Assembly: GCA_003282155.1 (NCBI GenBank)
Contig: QBZY01000001.1
Span: 236,312-300,311 of the forward strand
Length of the DNA stretch: 64,000 nucleotides
Direction: 5' to 3'
DNA from: Pelagibacteraceae bacterium AG-337-I02
Lineage (GTDB): Bacteria > Pseudomonadota > Alphaproteobacteria > HIMB59 > GCA-002718135
In this document: in pieces, positions 39,050 through 49,724 of the stretch
How the letters are laid out: every line of letters begins with the position of its first letter
Position numbering within the stretch: position 1 is the stretch's first letter
The notes under the pieces: generated by a model
The model's input: the letters and a program-made list of their open reading frames with translations, nothing else
What the model was told of the DNA's origin: nothing
The model's database searches: none
Position numbers and translations under genes: made by a program

Positions 39050-39733
39050 CTAATTTGCAATAACAGAATTTTTTGCAAAAACTTTTTTTGACGATTTAAT
39101 TTTTATTGGTTCAAAATTTTTATAACTTAATAAAAAGATAGCTTCGTGAGTGAAAAAATTAACTCCAGTAATTGATTCACTTATATCAAATTGCCTACCT
39201 TTTGATGTTAATCCAATACTTTTTTCAATCACAATATTCATTTCATTACACAAATTCAAAAAATCCTTAATTGTAAAAAAATGAATGTTAGGTGTGTCAT
39301 ACCATGTATAAGGTAAACTTTCTGTTACTGGCATTTTTCCAGATATTAAAAGCTGTAATCTTATTTTCCAATGTCCAAAGTTAGGAAAAGAAACTATTGC
39401 TTTTGATCCTATTCTTAATAATTCAGACAGAATATCTTTGGGTTTCATCATTGCTTGTAAAGTTTGACTTAAAATTACATAATCAAAACTATTATTTGAA
39501 TATTGGGACAAATCTAGTTCTGCATTTCCATGTACAACATTGAAACCTCTTGCGATAGCATTTGCAGCTAGATCTCTATTTAATTCAATGCCATGAGTTA
39601 TCGCATTACGATTATTTTCTAATTGTTCCATAAGACCGCCATCACCACATCCAATATCAAGGATTTTTCTGTCTTGTGCGATAAGTGTTTCAATAAGAGA
39701 CCAATCTTTTCTTATGCTATTAATTTTATTCAT
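39050..39733 (-). CDS. metW: methionine biosynthesis protein MetW
   Basis: ILDIGCGDGGLMEQL, FDYVILSQTLQ, next to metX. Confidence 0.93.
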   Translation of the reverse strand: MNKINSIRKDWSLIETLIAQDRKILDIGCGDGGLMEQLENNRNAITHGIELNRDLAANAIARGFNVVHGNAELDLSQYSNNSFDYVILSQTLQAMMKPKDILSELLRIGSKAIVSFPNFGHWKIRLQLLISGKMPVTESLPYTWYDTPNIHFFTIKDFLNLCNEMNIVIEKSIGLTSKGRQFDISESITGVNFFTHEAIFLLSYKNFEPIKIKSSKKVFAKNSVIAN

Positions 39734-40874
39734 CTATCTTCGCAAAGTTGTTTGTTAGGAAACCTTTTATTACATCATCTAACTGTGGTTCCTCTAATAA
39801 AAAACTATCATGTCCTTTATTAGTATCTATTTCTAGAAAGCTTACTTCTCTTGATAGAGAATTTAATTGATTTACAATCATTTTACTTTCTATTGTAGGG
39901 AATAACCAATCTGAGGTAAATGAGACAATTAAATATTTTAAATGGTCATTTGGATTATGACTAAACTCAATATTTTTTCTAAATGTTTCATCATGATCAA
40001 AATAATCCATAGCTCTGGTTAAATAAAGATATGAATTTGCATCAAATCTTTCAACAAATGATTTACCTTGATATCTCAGATAACTCTCAACTTGAAAATC
40101 AGCATCAAATCCAAAAGAAATAATATCTCTTGATTGAAGTTTTCTTCCAAATTTTTTATGCATCGCATTTTCGGATAAATATGTGATATGTGCAATCATT
40201 CTTGCTACTGAAAGACCTCTTTCTGGTACTTCATCATTTTCAAAATACTTTCCATTTCTCCAAATAGGATCACTCATTATTGCCTGTCGTCCAACTTCAT
40301 GAAATGCAATGTTTTGAGCCGAATGTTTTAAAGCGCCAGCAATATGTATTATATTTAAAATTTTATCTGGAAAATCGATTACCCATTGAAGTGCTTGCAT
40401 TGCTCCCATCGAACCACCAATTACAGAAAATAACTTCTCTATATTTAAACTTTCAATCAATAAAGATTGAGCCTTAACCATATCTTTTATTGTTACGGAA
40501 GGAAAATTACCACCATATGCAACATCACTTCCATTTAGTAACTCTTTAGGACCAGTTGAGCCAGCACAACCGCCGAGTACATTTGAGCAAATTACAAAAA
40601 ATTTGTTTGTATCAATTGGTTTATTGGGCCCAACCATTCTAGACCACCAACCTTCTCTCCCAGTAATGGGATTATTTCCAGCAACATATTGATCTCCAGT
40701 TAAAGCATGGCAAATAAGAATAGCATTAGTTTTATCAGTATTTAATTTGCCATATGTTTTGAATGCTAGTTTAAAACTATCTATTAAATCCCCTGATTCT
40801 AGTTTTAAATTAATATTCTCGAAATAAGCTATTTCGCTTTCAAGTTTTGTGTCAGTAGTAAATTTTGTATTCAT
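39726..40874 (-). CDS. metX: homoserine O-acetyltransferase
   Basis: CHALTGDQYVAG, GGSMGAMQALQW, FTSDWLFP. Confidence 0.95.
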   Translation of the reverse strand: MNTKFTTDTKLESEIAYFENINLKLESGDLIDSFKLAFKTYGKLNTDKTNAILICHALTGDQYVAGNNPITGREGWWSRMVGPNKPIDTNKFFVICSNVLGGCAGSTGPKELLNGSDVAYGGNFPSVTIKDMVKAQSLLIESLNIEKLFSVIGGSMGAMQALQWVIDFPDKILNIIHIAGALKHSAQNIAFHEVGRQAIMSDPIWRNGKYFENDEVPERGLSVARMIAHITYLSENAMHKKFGRKLQSRDIISFGFDADFQVESYLRYQGKSFVERFDANSYLYLTRAMDYFDHDETFRKNIEFSHNPNDHLKYLIVSFTSDWLFPTIESKMIVNQLNSLSREVSFLEIDTNKGHDSFLLEEPQLDDVIKGFLTNNFAKIDE

Positions 40875-40920
40875 ATTTTTTTAGTCTAACACTATTTGAA
40901 AGAATTAAGGAGGAGTGTAA

Positions 40921-40972
40921 ACGCTTTAGCTGATTATTGCTCCACCCGCAAGCTGTCTCAAATCGGTGATAA
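40921..40972 (-). promoter_or_regulatory. SAM-II-like (metA/metX) riboswitch
   Basis: Reverse complement TTATCACCGATTTGAGACAGCTTGCGGGTGGAGCAATAATCAGCTAAAGCG; CACC/GGTG stem and SAM-II-type GATTT...GCTTGC...GCTAAA segments; ~50 nt upstream of metX. Confidence 0.75.
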
Positions 40973-41071
40973 TCGGTCTTATATTTATATATCTTTCTAA
41001 GTCAATAAATCGTCATTTTTTAAATTAAATACTACTTTATTTTGATTTATCGTAAGATAGTTTGTAAAGAA

Positions 41072-42433
41072 ATGTCCGATATTATGAAAAATAAAGAATT
41101 AGACAAATTAAGAAGCAAAATTAATAACATTGATGATGAAATTTTATCTTTATTATCTAATCGATCTAAAATTGTTTTAGAAATAGGAAAACACAAAAAA
41201 GATAATTCAGTTGTTGACCCAGATAGAGAACAAAAAATTCTAGATAGATTAAGTTCTAAATTTACAGGATCTTATCCGAAAGATACTATTGTTAGACTTT
41301 GGAGAGAAATCTTCCAATCTTCTGAAAAACTTCAAAAATTAACCAAGGAAAATATTCAATCAAAAAGATCTATAGAAAACATTAATGTTTATAAAGGTGG
41401 TAAGGCGAAGTTAAATAACAATAAAAGAGTTATCAAACTTTCTTCAAATGAAAATCCCTATGGCGCTTCACCGAAAGCAATTGAATTGTTAGAAACAAAA
41501 AATATTAATAATGATTTACACAGATACCCAGAAATTGATGGATCATCATTAAGAGAAGCAATAGCTAAAAATTTTTCTATTGATAGTAATAGAATCATTC
41601 TTGGCTCTGGTTCAGATGAAGTTTTATTATTTGCAGCTTTAGCATTTTGTCAAGATGGTGATGAAATTCTCCACGCTAACCATGGTTTTGAGATGTATTC
41701 AATTGTGAGTAAAGTAGTTGGTGCAGTTCCAAAAAAAATTGAGGAAGATGTACATTTTAATTTAAATATTGAAAATCTCATCAGTCAAACAAATGACATT
41801 ACTAAAGTAATTTATATTGCATCACCTAATAACCCAACGGGAACTTATTTGACTAGAGATCAACTTGTTAAATTAATGAATAGTATTTCTAAAAATATTA
41901 TAGTTGTTATAGATGGAGCATATGTCGAATATGTGCAAAAAGAGGATTATGATAAAGGATTTAGCTTAACGGATGAATATGAGAATATAATTTTAACAAG
42001 AACATTTTCAAAAACATATGGACTCGCAGCTTTAAGAGTAGGCTGGTGTTATACCAGTCAAAAAATAGCTGACATAATGAATAAAATAAAACCTCCTTTT
42101 AATACGACAACTATATCACAGTCCTTAGCTATTAAAGCTTTGGAGGATAAAGAACATATTGAAAAATCTGTTAAATTAAATTCTGAAATCAAAAATTGGT
42201 TTGAAAAAGAGCTCAAACTTCTAAATATTAAAACCAGACAAACCGAAGGAAATTTTACTTTGATTGAAACTTCAGAAGAAGAAGCTGAGAAAATTAGTAA
42301 TCACCTTATGAATGAAGGCATTATTATAAGGCGTTTAAATAGTTATAATCTGCCTAATTTTCTAAGAATTAGTATTGGTACGAAAGAAGAAATGGATTTA
42401 ACAGTTGAAAGTTTGAAGAAACTCAATGTCTAA
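41072..42433 (+). CDS. chorismate mutase (AroQ-type) fused to HisC-like class I/II aminotransferase
   Basis: N-terminus LDKLRSKINNIDDEILSLLSNRSKIVLEIGKHK..REQKILDRL is AroQ-like; then SSNENPYGASPKA..., SPNNPTGTYL, TRTFSKTYGLAALRVGW; longer TTG ORF begins 41042. Confidence 0.88.
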   Translation: MSDIMKNKELDKLRSKINNIDDEILSLLSNRSKIVLEIGKHKKDNSVVDPDREQKILDRLSSKFTGSYPKDTIVRLWREIFQSSEKLQKLTKENIQSKRSIENINVYKGGKAKLNNNKRVIKLSSNENPYGASPKAIELLETKNINNDLHRYPEIDGSSLREAIAKNFSIDSNRIILGSGSDEVLLFAALAFCQDGDEILHANHGFEMYSIVSKVVGAVPKKIEEDVHFNLNIENLISQTNDITKVIYIASPNNPTGTYLTRDQLVKLMNSISKNIIVVIDGAYVEYVQKEDYDKGFSLTDEYENIILTRTFSKTYGLAALRVGWCYTSQKIADIMNKIKPPFNTTTISQSLAIKALEDKEHIEKSVKLNSEIKNWFEKELKLLNIKTRQTEGNFTLIETSEEEAEKISNHLMNEGIIIRRLNSYNLPNFLRISIGTKEEMDLTVESLKKLNV

Positions 42434-43337
42434 AATAACTTATGAATCGGCCCTGGTCATTGGTATGGGATTAATTGGATCATCCATAGCGAGGACGCTT
42501 AAGGAAAAACAATTATCAAAAAAAATTTTTGCTATTGACAGAGATAGTGAGGTAATAAGTATTTCAAAAAATTTAAATCTTGTGGATGCAATAGAGAGTG
42601 ATTTAAATAAATATAATCAACAATTTGATATTATTTTTATTTGTACGCCTTTGAGTGCATATAGGGATATATTTAATCAATTGAATAGCTATGTTAATAA
42701 AACAACACTATTAACAGATGTTGGTTCAACAAAAGTAAGTGTTATAGAAGATTTTAAAGAATCAATTAATAATAAAAAAATTTTATTTGTTCCTGCCCAC
42801 CCTATTGCTGGATTAGAGAAAAGTGGACCAGAATTTGGTTTCGCAAAGCTGTTTGAGAATAGGTATTGTATTTTGACCCCAATAGAAACTCAGAGTGAGA
42901 TAACAAGATCAATTTCAGATATTTGGAAGTCATTTGGAATGAATATAGAAACCATGGAACCTAAACATCATGACAGAGTACTAGCTATGACATCTCATAT
43001 TCCACAACTCATTGCATATTCTGTCGTAGGCACTGCAACAGAGCTTGAATCTCAAATGAAAGATGAAGTGATTAAGTATTCAGCTGCAGGTTTTAGAGAT
43101 TTCACAAGATTAGCAGGTAGTGATCCAGTAATGTGGCGTGATGTTTATGAAAAAAATAAAGAAGCCGTTTTAGAAATGCTTGGTCGTTTCAGTGAAGATC
43201 TACTTACTTATCAAAAAGCAATAAGAAATAATGATTTAAAATATTTGGAAGAAAAATTTATAAAATCAAAAGAAATTAGAAAAATTATTGAAGAGATTGG
43301 TCAAGCAGGAACTTTTGATCCCACAGAAAAGAATTAG
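42426..43337 (+). CDS. tyrA: prephenate/arogenate dehydrogenase family protein
   Basis: VIGMGLIGSSIARTLK, HPIAGLEKSGPEFG, MTSHIPQLIAYS. Confidence 0.9.
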   Translation: MSKITYESALVIGMGLIGSSIARTLKEKQLSKKIFAIDRDSEVISISKNLNLVDAIESDLNKYNQQFDIIFICTPLSAYRDIFNQLNSYVNKTTLLTDVGSTKVSVIEDFKESINNKKILFVPAHPIAGLEKSGPEFGFAKLFENRYCILTPIETQSEITRSISDIWKSFGMNIETMEPKHHDRVLAMTSHIPQLIAYSVVGTATELESQMKDEVIKYSAAGFRDFTRLAGSDPVMWRDVYEKNKEAVLEMLGRFSEDLLTYQKAIRNNDLKYLEEKFIKSKEIRKIIEEIGQAGTFDPTEKN

Positions 43338-44041
43338 TTATCCAATAATAAATTTGAAGCAGTTTCTATTCTATTTTGAACTTCTTTTAATAAAATTTTT
43401 TTATCTAAACCTTCGTCAATTATTGGTAAAAATTTTATAGTAATTAATCCTTTCTCTAATACCCATGATTGTTTTGGCCAACATAAACCTGAATTTAAAG
43501 CCACAGGAAGGATTTTTCTTTTTGTATGGTTATAAACTCCAATAAAACCTGTCTTATAATCAGGTTTACTACCAGGCAGCTTTCTTGTTCCTTCGGGGAA
43601 AATAATAATTGATGATCCAAAAGATAATTTTGATTGAACTTTTTGTAACATATCTCTCATAGCTTTTGTTCCCCCATCTCTATTAATCGCAACCATATTA
43701 GACTTGAATAAATATTGACCAAAAATTGGTATAAAGAAAAGCTCTCTTTTATGGACAAAGAAACAATCTTTTAAATAATAATAGAGTGCGAGTGTCTCAA
43801 ATGTGGACTGATGTTTAGACGCAATTAAGACACTTTCATTTGGAATATTTTCTAAACCCTCAATTTTATGTTTAATGTTGCATATAAGATTAAGAAAAAC
43901 AAAAATAACACGTATCCAAAGTTTGGTTGGATATTTAAGTAAATAACTTGGTAATAAGAGGAAAGGTAAACACACAATACCCATCAACACAGTCCAAATA
44001 ACTAAGGAAATATAAAATATTATACTTTTTAAAATTAACAT
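43334..44041 (-). CDS. plsC: 1-acyl-sn-glycerol-3-phosphate acyltransferase family
   Basis: IASKHQSTFETL (HX4-type motif), IIFPEGTRK. Confidence 0.88.
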   Translation of the reverse strand: MLILKSIIFYISLVIWTVLMGIVCLPFLLLPSYLLKYPTKLWIRVIFVFLNLICNIKHKIEGLENIPNESVLIASKHQSTFETLALYYYLKDCFFVHKRELFFIPIFGQYLFKSNMVAINRDGGTKAMRDMLQKVQSKLSFGSSIIIFPEGTRKLPGSKPDYKTGFIGVYNHTKRKILPVALNSGLCWPKQSWVLEKGLITIKFLPIIDEGLDKKILLKEVQNRIETASNLLLDN

Positions 44042-44091
44042 ACTTTATGATTTTGTTTTATATACTAGCCTGACTGATCTATATATAATTT

Positions 44092-44535
44092 ATGTTCATT
44101 GTTTGCTCTAATTGTGATTTCAAGTATTTAGTAAATTCTGCAGATCTTAAACCAAATGGTAGAATGGTTGAATGCGCAAATTGTAATCATCAATGGTTTC
44201 AAGAATTAGATGATACGGACATTACATCATCAGTTCCATCTACAAAAAAAGAAGAATTCGATCAAAATTTAAAAGATAATAAACAAAAAGAAAAATTAGA
44301 AAAAGGTCCAGTTAGAAATTTACCAAGTACAGTTGTAAAACACGAAAGACCAAGTGTTATTAATTCAACTATAGTAATCGCACTAGCTATAGTTGTAATT
44401 TTAGCAATATGGATTTATCGATCCTATGGTGTAAACACGTTTGTCATTATTGATTTCTATATTAGGGAATTTTTCTTTAATTTAAATTTGATAATTTCAG
44501 ACTTAGCTAAAATTATACACAATACTTTAAATTAG
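44092..44535 (+). CDS. zinc-ribbon (MJ0042-type) domain membrane protein
   Basis: FIVCSNCDFKY...VECANCNHQW plus one TM segment. Confidence 0.85.
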   Translation: MFIVCSNCDFKYLVNSADLKPNGRMVECANCNHQWFQELDDTDITSSVPSTKKEEFDQNLKDNKQKEKLEKGPVRNLPSTVVKHERPSVINSTIVIALAIVVILAIWIYRSYGVNTFVIIDFYIREFFFNLNLIISDLAKIIHNTLN

Positions 44536-45777
44536 TTACAACCAACTCGGAATAATATCAGCTTCAATTATTTTCTCAATTTTCTCTGGAGAAAAAACAA
44601 TTGCATAATTATCTTTGTTAACTAAAATTTCAGAAGGTAATGGTCTAGAATTATAATTGGAAGACATCACCTTTCCATAAGCTCCTGTATTTTTTATAAC
44701 TAATAGATCACCGATTTTTTGTTTAGTTAACTTTATATCTCGTGAAAAAATATCTGAACTTTCACAAATTGGACCCGCAATAGTATAATCTATAAACTCC
44801 TTAGAGTTTGAATTTATTGCCAATATTTCATGATGTGCGCCATACATTGCTGGACGTATTAATGTATTCATACCAGCATCAACAATTAAATAGTTAATAC
44901 CTCCATTATTTTTCTTTGTAATAATTGAAGTAACAGTAATTCCTGCTTCAGCAATTAAATACCGACCGGGTTCAAAAGATAGTTCATATTCTGTTTGTGT
45001 AAAGCAATTATCAAGTTCTTTTTTTACCATCTCAATATTAAAATCTGGATCAGAAACCTTATATTTAACATGGAATCCTCCACCCAAATCAACATGTTTT
45101 ATATTAATACCTGATTCAATAAACTTATTTGCAGCCATTTTCATTTGATTAAAAGTATTTTTAAAAGCCTCAATTTTACTTATTTGACTTCCAATATGAC
45201 AACTAATACCAACTAAATTTAGACTTTTACAAGTTTTAACTAATTCAACAATTTTGTCTATTTTATCAATTTCGATACCAAACTTATCCGTTTTTTTGCC
45301 TGTAGAAATTTTACTTAAAGTTTCACCATCAATATCTGGATTAAGCCTAACACCAATATCAACAACTTTATTTTTTTCAGTCGCTAAACTATCAAGTAAT
45401 TTTATCTCCTCTAAAGATTCAGTATTAATTAAACGTATATTTTTATGCATAGCATAGAGTAAATCTTGTTCAGATTTTCCTACACCTTCAAAAATAATTT
45501 TATTTGGATTAAAGCCAGCCTCCAAAGCTCTCTTAAGCTCTCCAACTGAAACTACATCTGCTCCAAGATCTAATGAGTTCATTAATTTCAAAATAGCTTG
45601 ATTTGAATTAGACTTAATTGAATAAAAAATATTGTTGCCCAATATTTCTTTAGTTTTATTCACTTGATTAATAATTTTTTCTTGTGAATATACATAAAAA
45701 GGGGTTGCACAAACTTTAACTAAGTCATGCAATGAAGTACCCTCAATATATGGGTCATTATTTTTATAATTAAGCAT
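44536..45777 (-). CDS. lysA: diaminopimelate decarboxylase
   Basis: TPFYVYSQEKI, FYSIKSNSNQAIL, GISCHIGSQ, GPICESSDIF, GAYGKVMSSNYN. Confidence 0.95.
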   Translation of the reverse strand: MLNYKNNDPYIEGTSLHDLVKVCATPFYVYSQEKIINQVNKTKEILGNNIFYSIKSNSNQAILKLMNSLDLGADVVSVGELKRALEAGFNPNKIIFEGVGKSEQDLLYAMHKNIRLINTESLEEIKLLDSLATEKNKVVDIGVRLNPDIDGETLSKISTGKKTDKFGIEIDKIDKIVELVKTCKSLNLVGISCHIGSQISKIEAFKNTFNQMKMAANKFIESGINIKHVDLGGGFHVKYKVSDPDFNIEMVKKELDNCFTQTEYELSFEPGRYLIAEAGITVTSIITKKNNGGINYLIVDAGMNTLIRPAMYGAHHEILAINSNSKEFIDYTIAGPICESSDIFSRDIKLTKQKIGDLLVIKNTGAYGKVMSSNYNSRPLPSEILVNKDNYAIVFSPEKIEKIIEADIIPSWL

Positions 45778-45966
45778 TTAATCAGTATTTATAACAATAG
45801 ACTGTTGACGTTTTTTTTCTTCTTCTAATTTCTCTAAACATGCTTCATCACATGGGTATGTAATTACTGATTTGTCTACCTGATCCTCTGGTAAGCTTAA
45901 TGGGCCAACTTTCCCACAACTAAAAGTAAACAATAAAAATGATAATAATATTAGTCTGATCATCAT
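45778..45966 (-). CDS. small lipoprotein (LptM/YifL-like)
   Basis: LLFTFSCGKVGPLSLPE lipobox; between argH and lysA. Confidence 0.75.
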   Translation of the reverse strand: MMIRLILLSFLLFTFSCGKVGPLSLPEDQVDKSVITYPCDEACLEKLEEEKKRQQSIVINTD

Positions 45967-47345
45967 AGGTATTTTTTTATAGCAAATTTTATCATTTTTT
46001 TAGTAAATTTGGGAGCTGTTCCACCAAAACTAGTTTTTGAATTTACACTATTAATAGCTGATAGCACTTTTTTTGCACCTTCTGTTATATTTTTGTCAAA
46101 CTTTCTTAATTCATCAAGAGATAATGAATCTATATTTATTGTTTTTCTTGAACAATAAGAAACAACCTTTCCTGTAACATTATAAGCATCTCTAAAAGAA
46201 TAATTAAGATTTTGGACTAACCAATTAGCTAAATCTGTAGCAGTGGCATTTGAATTGTCTATTAACTCTTTCATTTTAGTTTTATTGAATGTTGATTTTG
46301 ATAAAATTTCATTAATAACTTTTACGCACAAGAAAACATTGTCGTATGAGATAAAAGTTAATTGTTTATCATCTTGTAAGTCTTTACTATATGAAAGTGG
46401 CAATCCTTTAACAATATTAAGCATTGAACTTAAATTGCTAATGATAATACTTGTTTTTCCTCTGACAAGTTCTGCTCCATCAGGGTTTTTTTTCTGTGGC
46501 ATAATTGAACTGCCAGTTGAAAGATCGTCTGGTAAATTTATAAAATTAAATTGTTGGTTTGACCAAAGTACAATTTCCTCAGCTATTTTTGAAAAATGAA
46601 CAGCGATCAAAGATAAAACAAATAAAAATTCTATTACAAAGTCTCTATCTGAGACTGAATCCATTGCATTTTTTGTTGGCTCTCTAAAGCCTAATTTTTT
46701 AGATGTATATTTTCTATCAATAGGAAATGATGTGCCAGCAAGCGCAGCTGCACCTAATGGACTTTCATTTAGACGATATAAACAATCTTTAAGTCTTGTT
46801 CTATCTCTACCAATCATTTCAACATAAGCTAAAAGATGATGAGCTAATGATATTGGTTGAGCAATTTGTAAATGTGTGTAACCAGGCATAATTGTTTCAG
46901 TATTTTTTGTTGCAATATTAATCAAGGTTTTCTGAAATTTTTTTAGCTCACTATCTAAGAATTTTGACTCTTTTTTAATCCATAATTTTAAATCAGTTAC
47001 TACCTGATCATTTCTAGATCTTGCCGTGTGAAGTTTCCCTGCAACTTTTCCAATTTTTTTAAACAGTAAACTTTCAATATTCATGTGAATATCTTCAAGT
47101 TTTTTTGAAAATACTACCTTGTTTTTTTCAATATCTCTTTCAATTGCTTTAAGTCCAGAGACTATTGCACTTTGTTCTTTTTTATTTATTATTTTTTGTT
47201 TACCAAGCATTTCAGCATGCGCTATTGATCCAGCTATATCTTCTTTATAAAGACGCTGATCAATATCTATAGACGAATTAATCGCATCTAAAATCTCACT
47301 AGGTCCTTTTGAAAAATGGACATTTCTTGAAGGGTTTTTTTTCAT
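45963..47345 (-). CDS. argH: argininosuccinate lyase
   Basis: LHTARSRNDQV, MPGYTHLQIAQPIS, GSSIMPQKKNPDGAELVRGK. Confidence 0.96.
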   Translation of the reverse strand: MKKNPSRNVHFSKGPSEILDAINSSIDIDQRLYKEDIAGSIAHAEMLGKQKIINKKEQSAIVSGLKAIERDIEKNKVVFSKKLEDIHMNIESLLFKKIGKVAGKLHTARSRNDQVVTDLKLWIKKESKFLDSELKKFQKTLINIATKNTETIMPGYTHLQIAQPISLAHHLLAYVEMIGRDRTRLKDCLYRLNESPLGAAALAGTSFPIDRKYTSKKLGFREPTKNAMDSVSDRDFVIEFLFVLSLIAVHFSKIAEEIVLWSNQQFNFINLPDDLSTGSSIMPQKKNPDGAELVRGKTSIIISNLSSMLNIVKGLPLSYSKDLQDDKQLTFISYDNVFLCVKVINEILSKSTFNKTKMKELIDNSNATATDLANWLVQNLNYSFRDAYNVTGKVVSYCSRKTINIDSLSLDELRKFDKNITEGAKKVLSAINSVNSKTSFGGTAPKFTKKMIKFAIKKYL

Positions 47346-47449
47346 TTTCCGGCCCTATAAGAGATATTTATATTAATTTCCACCCTTATGCTTAAATTAT
47401 TTTCATACGGCAATTTTTTCTTATATAAGCTCAACTTTATAGAACTCAT

Positions 47450-49684
47450 ATGAATATTAAAAAAGTAGTTGTAATAGGATCAGGCACTATGGGAAGTGGA
47501 ATTGCTGCTCAAGTTGCTAATGCAGGTATCTCAGTAACTCTCCTTGATTTGCCTTCAAATGAGGGATCACGAAATCAAATAACAGAAAAAGCTAAAGAAA
47601 GAATTATAAAATCAAGACCTCCATTACTTCTAGAAATAACTAAGGCAGAATTTATTGAAACTGGAAATATAGAAGATGATTTTTCTGTTGTCTCACAAGC
47701 TGATTGGGTTGTTGAAGCTGTAGTAGAAAGAATTGATATCAAACATTCAATATATTCTAAAATACAAGACGCACGTAAAGCTTCTTCAATAATTTCATCT
47801 AATACCTCAACTATTCCATTGAAAGTTCTATCTGCAAATATGTCTGATGATATGAAGAAAAATTTCTGTATCACTCATTTTTTTAATCCGGTTCGTTATA
47901 TGGCTCTTTTAGAAATTGTTACTGAACCAATTAATGATACTAAAAAAATCAAATTCTTAAAATCTTTTTGTGATCAACAACTTGGAAAGGGTGTAATTAT
48001 TTGTAATGATACCCCAGGATTTATTGGAAATAGAATTGGTGTTTATGCAATGCAAGTTGCTATGACTGAAGCATTTAAAATGAATATTTCAATTGAAGAA
48101 GCAGATGCAGTATTTGGAAGACCAATGGGTATACCTAAAACAGGTATTTTTGGTTTGTATGATTTGATTGGTATCGATTTAATGGCAGATGTCTTAAAAA
48201 GTTTTATAAAAGAGTTACCAATTGAAGATCCCTTTCACGAAGTTGCTCAAGAAATTCCGTTAGTAAAAAAACTAATCGATACAGGTTATACTGGAAGAAA
48301 AGGCAAGGGTGGTTTTTATAGAATGAATAAGTCAGATGGTAAAAAAATTCTTGAAGCAATCGACCTAAAAACTGGAGAATACTCTACTAGTAAAAAAATA
48401 AATTTAGGATTGGGTGATAAAATAGATATAAAAAAATTAATCGAAAGAGATGATAAATATGGCAAGTATGCAAAATCGATACTAACAAAAGTAATTAGAT
48501 ATGCTGCTTTTCTTATTCCTGATGTTTCATCTAAATATATAGATATTGATGATGCTCTAAGATTAGGCTTTAATTGGACTATTGGTCCATTTGAAATGTT
48601 ATCAAATATAGAAACAAATTCTTTTATTCTAGAAAATACTGATATCAATTATTTTGCGTCAGTTCAAAATAATTTCAAATTTGAAAAAAGACCAGACTAT
48701 CTTGATCCTAATATTGATAATCTTAGGTCTCTTAAATTAAAGAAAACATTTCATAACACCTCTGCAAACGTTCAAGAATCTTCATCTTTTCAAATTGTAG
48801 AATTTACCACTAAAGCCAATGCCCTTAGTACAGACTCTATGCTTGCTTTAAATGAAGCTGCACAAAATAATAAAAGTACAATTATAATAAATGAAGCAAT
48901 GCAATTCTCAGCAGGTGTAAATTTAAATTACGTAATGGATTTTGCTACAAATAACGAGTGGTCAAAAATTGAAAAATTTATTGTTGATTTCCAACGAACA
49001 TGCAAAGCTATCAAATATGCAGATAAACCTTTTATTGCAGCACCTTCTGGTTTAGCGATTGGAGGAGGATTTGAAGTAGTTCTTCACTGTGATTACTCTG
49101 TTTCACATATAAATGTTGTTCTAGGCCTTGTTGAGTCTCTAGTTGGTCTAATTCCTGCAGGTGGAGGATGTAAGGAAATGTTGTGGCGTTGGCTACAAAC
49201 ACCCGAAGGAAAAGAAAATTCAGAATATGCTTCAATGAAAGTCTTTGATCTTATTGGATATGCTATTACTGCAAGTTCACCAAATGAAGCAAAACCTAAT
49301 CAATTTTTTCTTAGTAAAGACAAGGTTGTAATAAACAGGGATAGACAACTTACAACTGCAATTGAATTACTTAATAATATCGAAAGCAATTACTTAAAAC
49401 CTAGTGAACCTGTATTCAGACTTGGAGGCAGTTCTGTAAAAGATAAAATGTTTGAAAAGTTAGAAAAACTTCACAGTGAAAAGAAAATAATGGATCATAG
49501 CTTAGAAGTTGGAAAGCAAATTGCTTTTGTTTTAAGTGGTGGTGATACAAATATAAATTCTGATCTTACGGAAGATGATCTATATAATTTAGAGCTTGAA
49601 GCTTTCATGCGACTTATCCAGATGCCTAAAACCCAGGAAAGAATAAAACACACATTAGAAACAGGAAAACCATTAGTAAATTAA
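47450..49684 (+). CDS. bifunctional 3-hydroxyacyl-CoA dehydrogenase / enoyl-CoA hydratase
   Basis: VVIGSGTMGSGIAAQVANAG, NTPGFIGNRIG; C-terminal crotonase-like FIAAPSGLAIGGGFEVVLHCD. Confidence 0.92.
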   Translation: MNIKKVVVIGSGTMGSGIAAQVANAGISVTLLDLPSNEGSRNQITEKAKERIIKSRPPLLLEITKAEFIETGNIEDDFSVVSQADWVVEAVVERIDIKHSIYSKIQDARKASSIISSNTSTIPLKVLSANMSDDMKKNFCITHFFNPVRYMALLEIVTEPINDTKKIKFLKSFCDQQLGKGVIICNDTPGFIGNRIGVYAMQVAMTEAFKMNISIEEADAVFGRPMGIPKTGIFGLYDLIGIDLMADVLKSFIKELPIEDPFHEVAQEIPLVKKLIDTGYTGRKGKGGFYRMNKSDGKKILEAIDLKTGEYSTSKKINLGLGDKIDIKKLIERDDKYGKYAKSILTKVIRYAAFLIPDVSSKYIDIDDALRLGFNWTIGPFEMLSNIETNSFILENTDINYFASVQNNFKFEKRPDYLDPNIDNLRSLKLKKTFHNTSANVQESSSFQIVEFTTKANALSTDSMLALNEAAQNNKSTIIINEAMQFSAGVNLNYVMDFATNNEWSKIEKFIVDFQRTCKAIKYADKPFIAAPSGLAIGGGFEVVLHCDYSVSHINVVLGLVESLVGLIPAGGGCKEMLWRWLQTPEGKENSEYASMKVFDLIGYAITASSPNEAKPNQFFLSKDKVVINRDRQLTTAIELLNNIESNYLKPSEPVFRLGGSSVKDKMFEKLEKLHSEKKIMDHSLEVGKQIAFVLSGGDTNINSDLTEDDLYNLELEAFMRLIQMPKTQERIKHTLETGKPLVN

Positions 49685-49724
49685 TTTGATTTCTTGTAGT
49701 ATCGATTAAAGTTTGGAGGAATGG

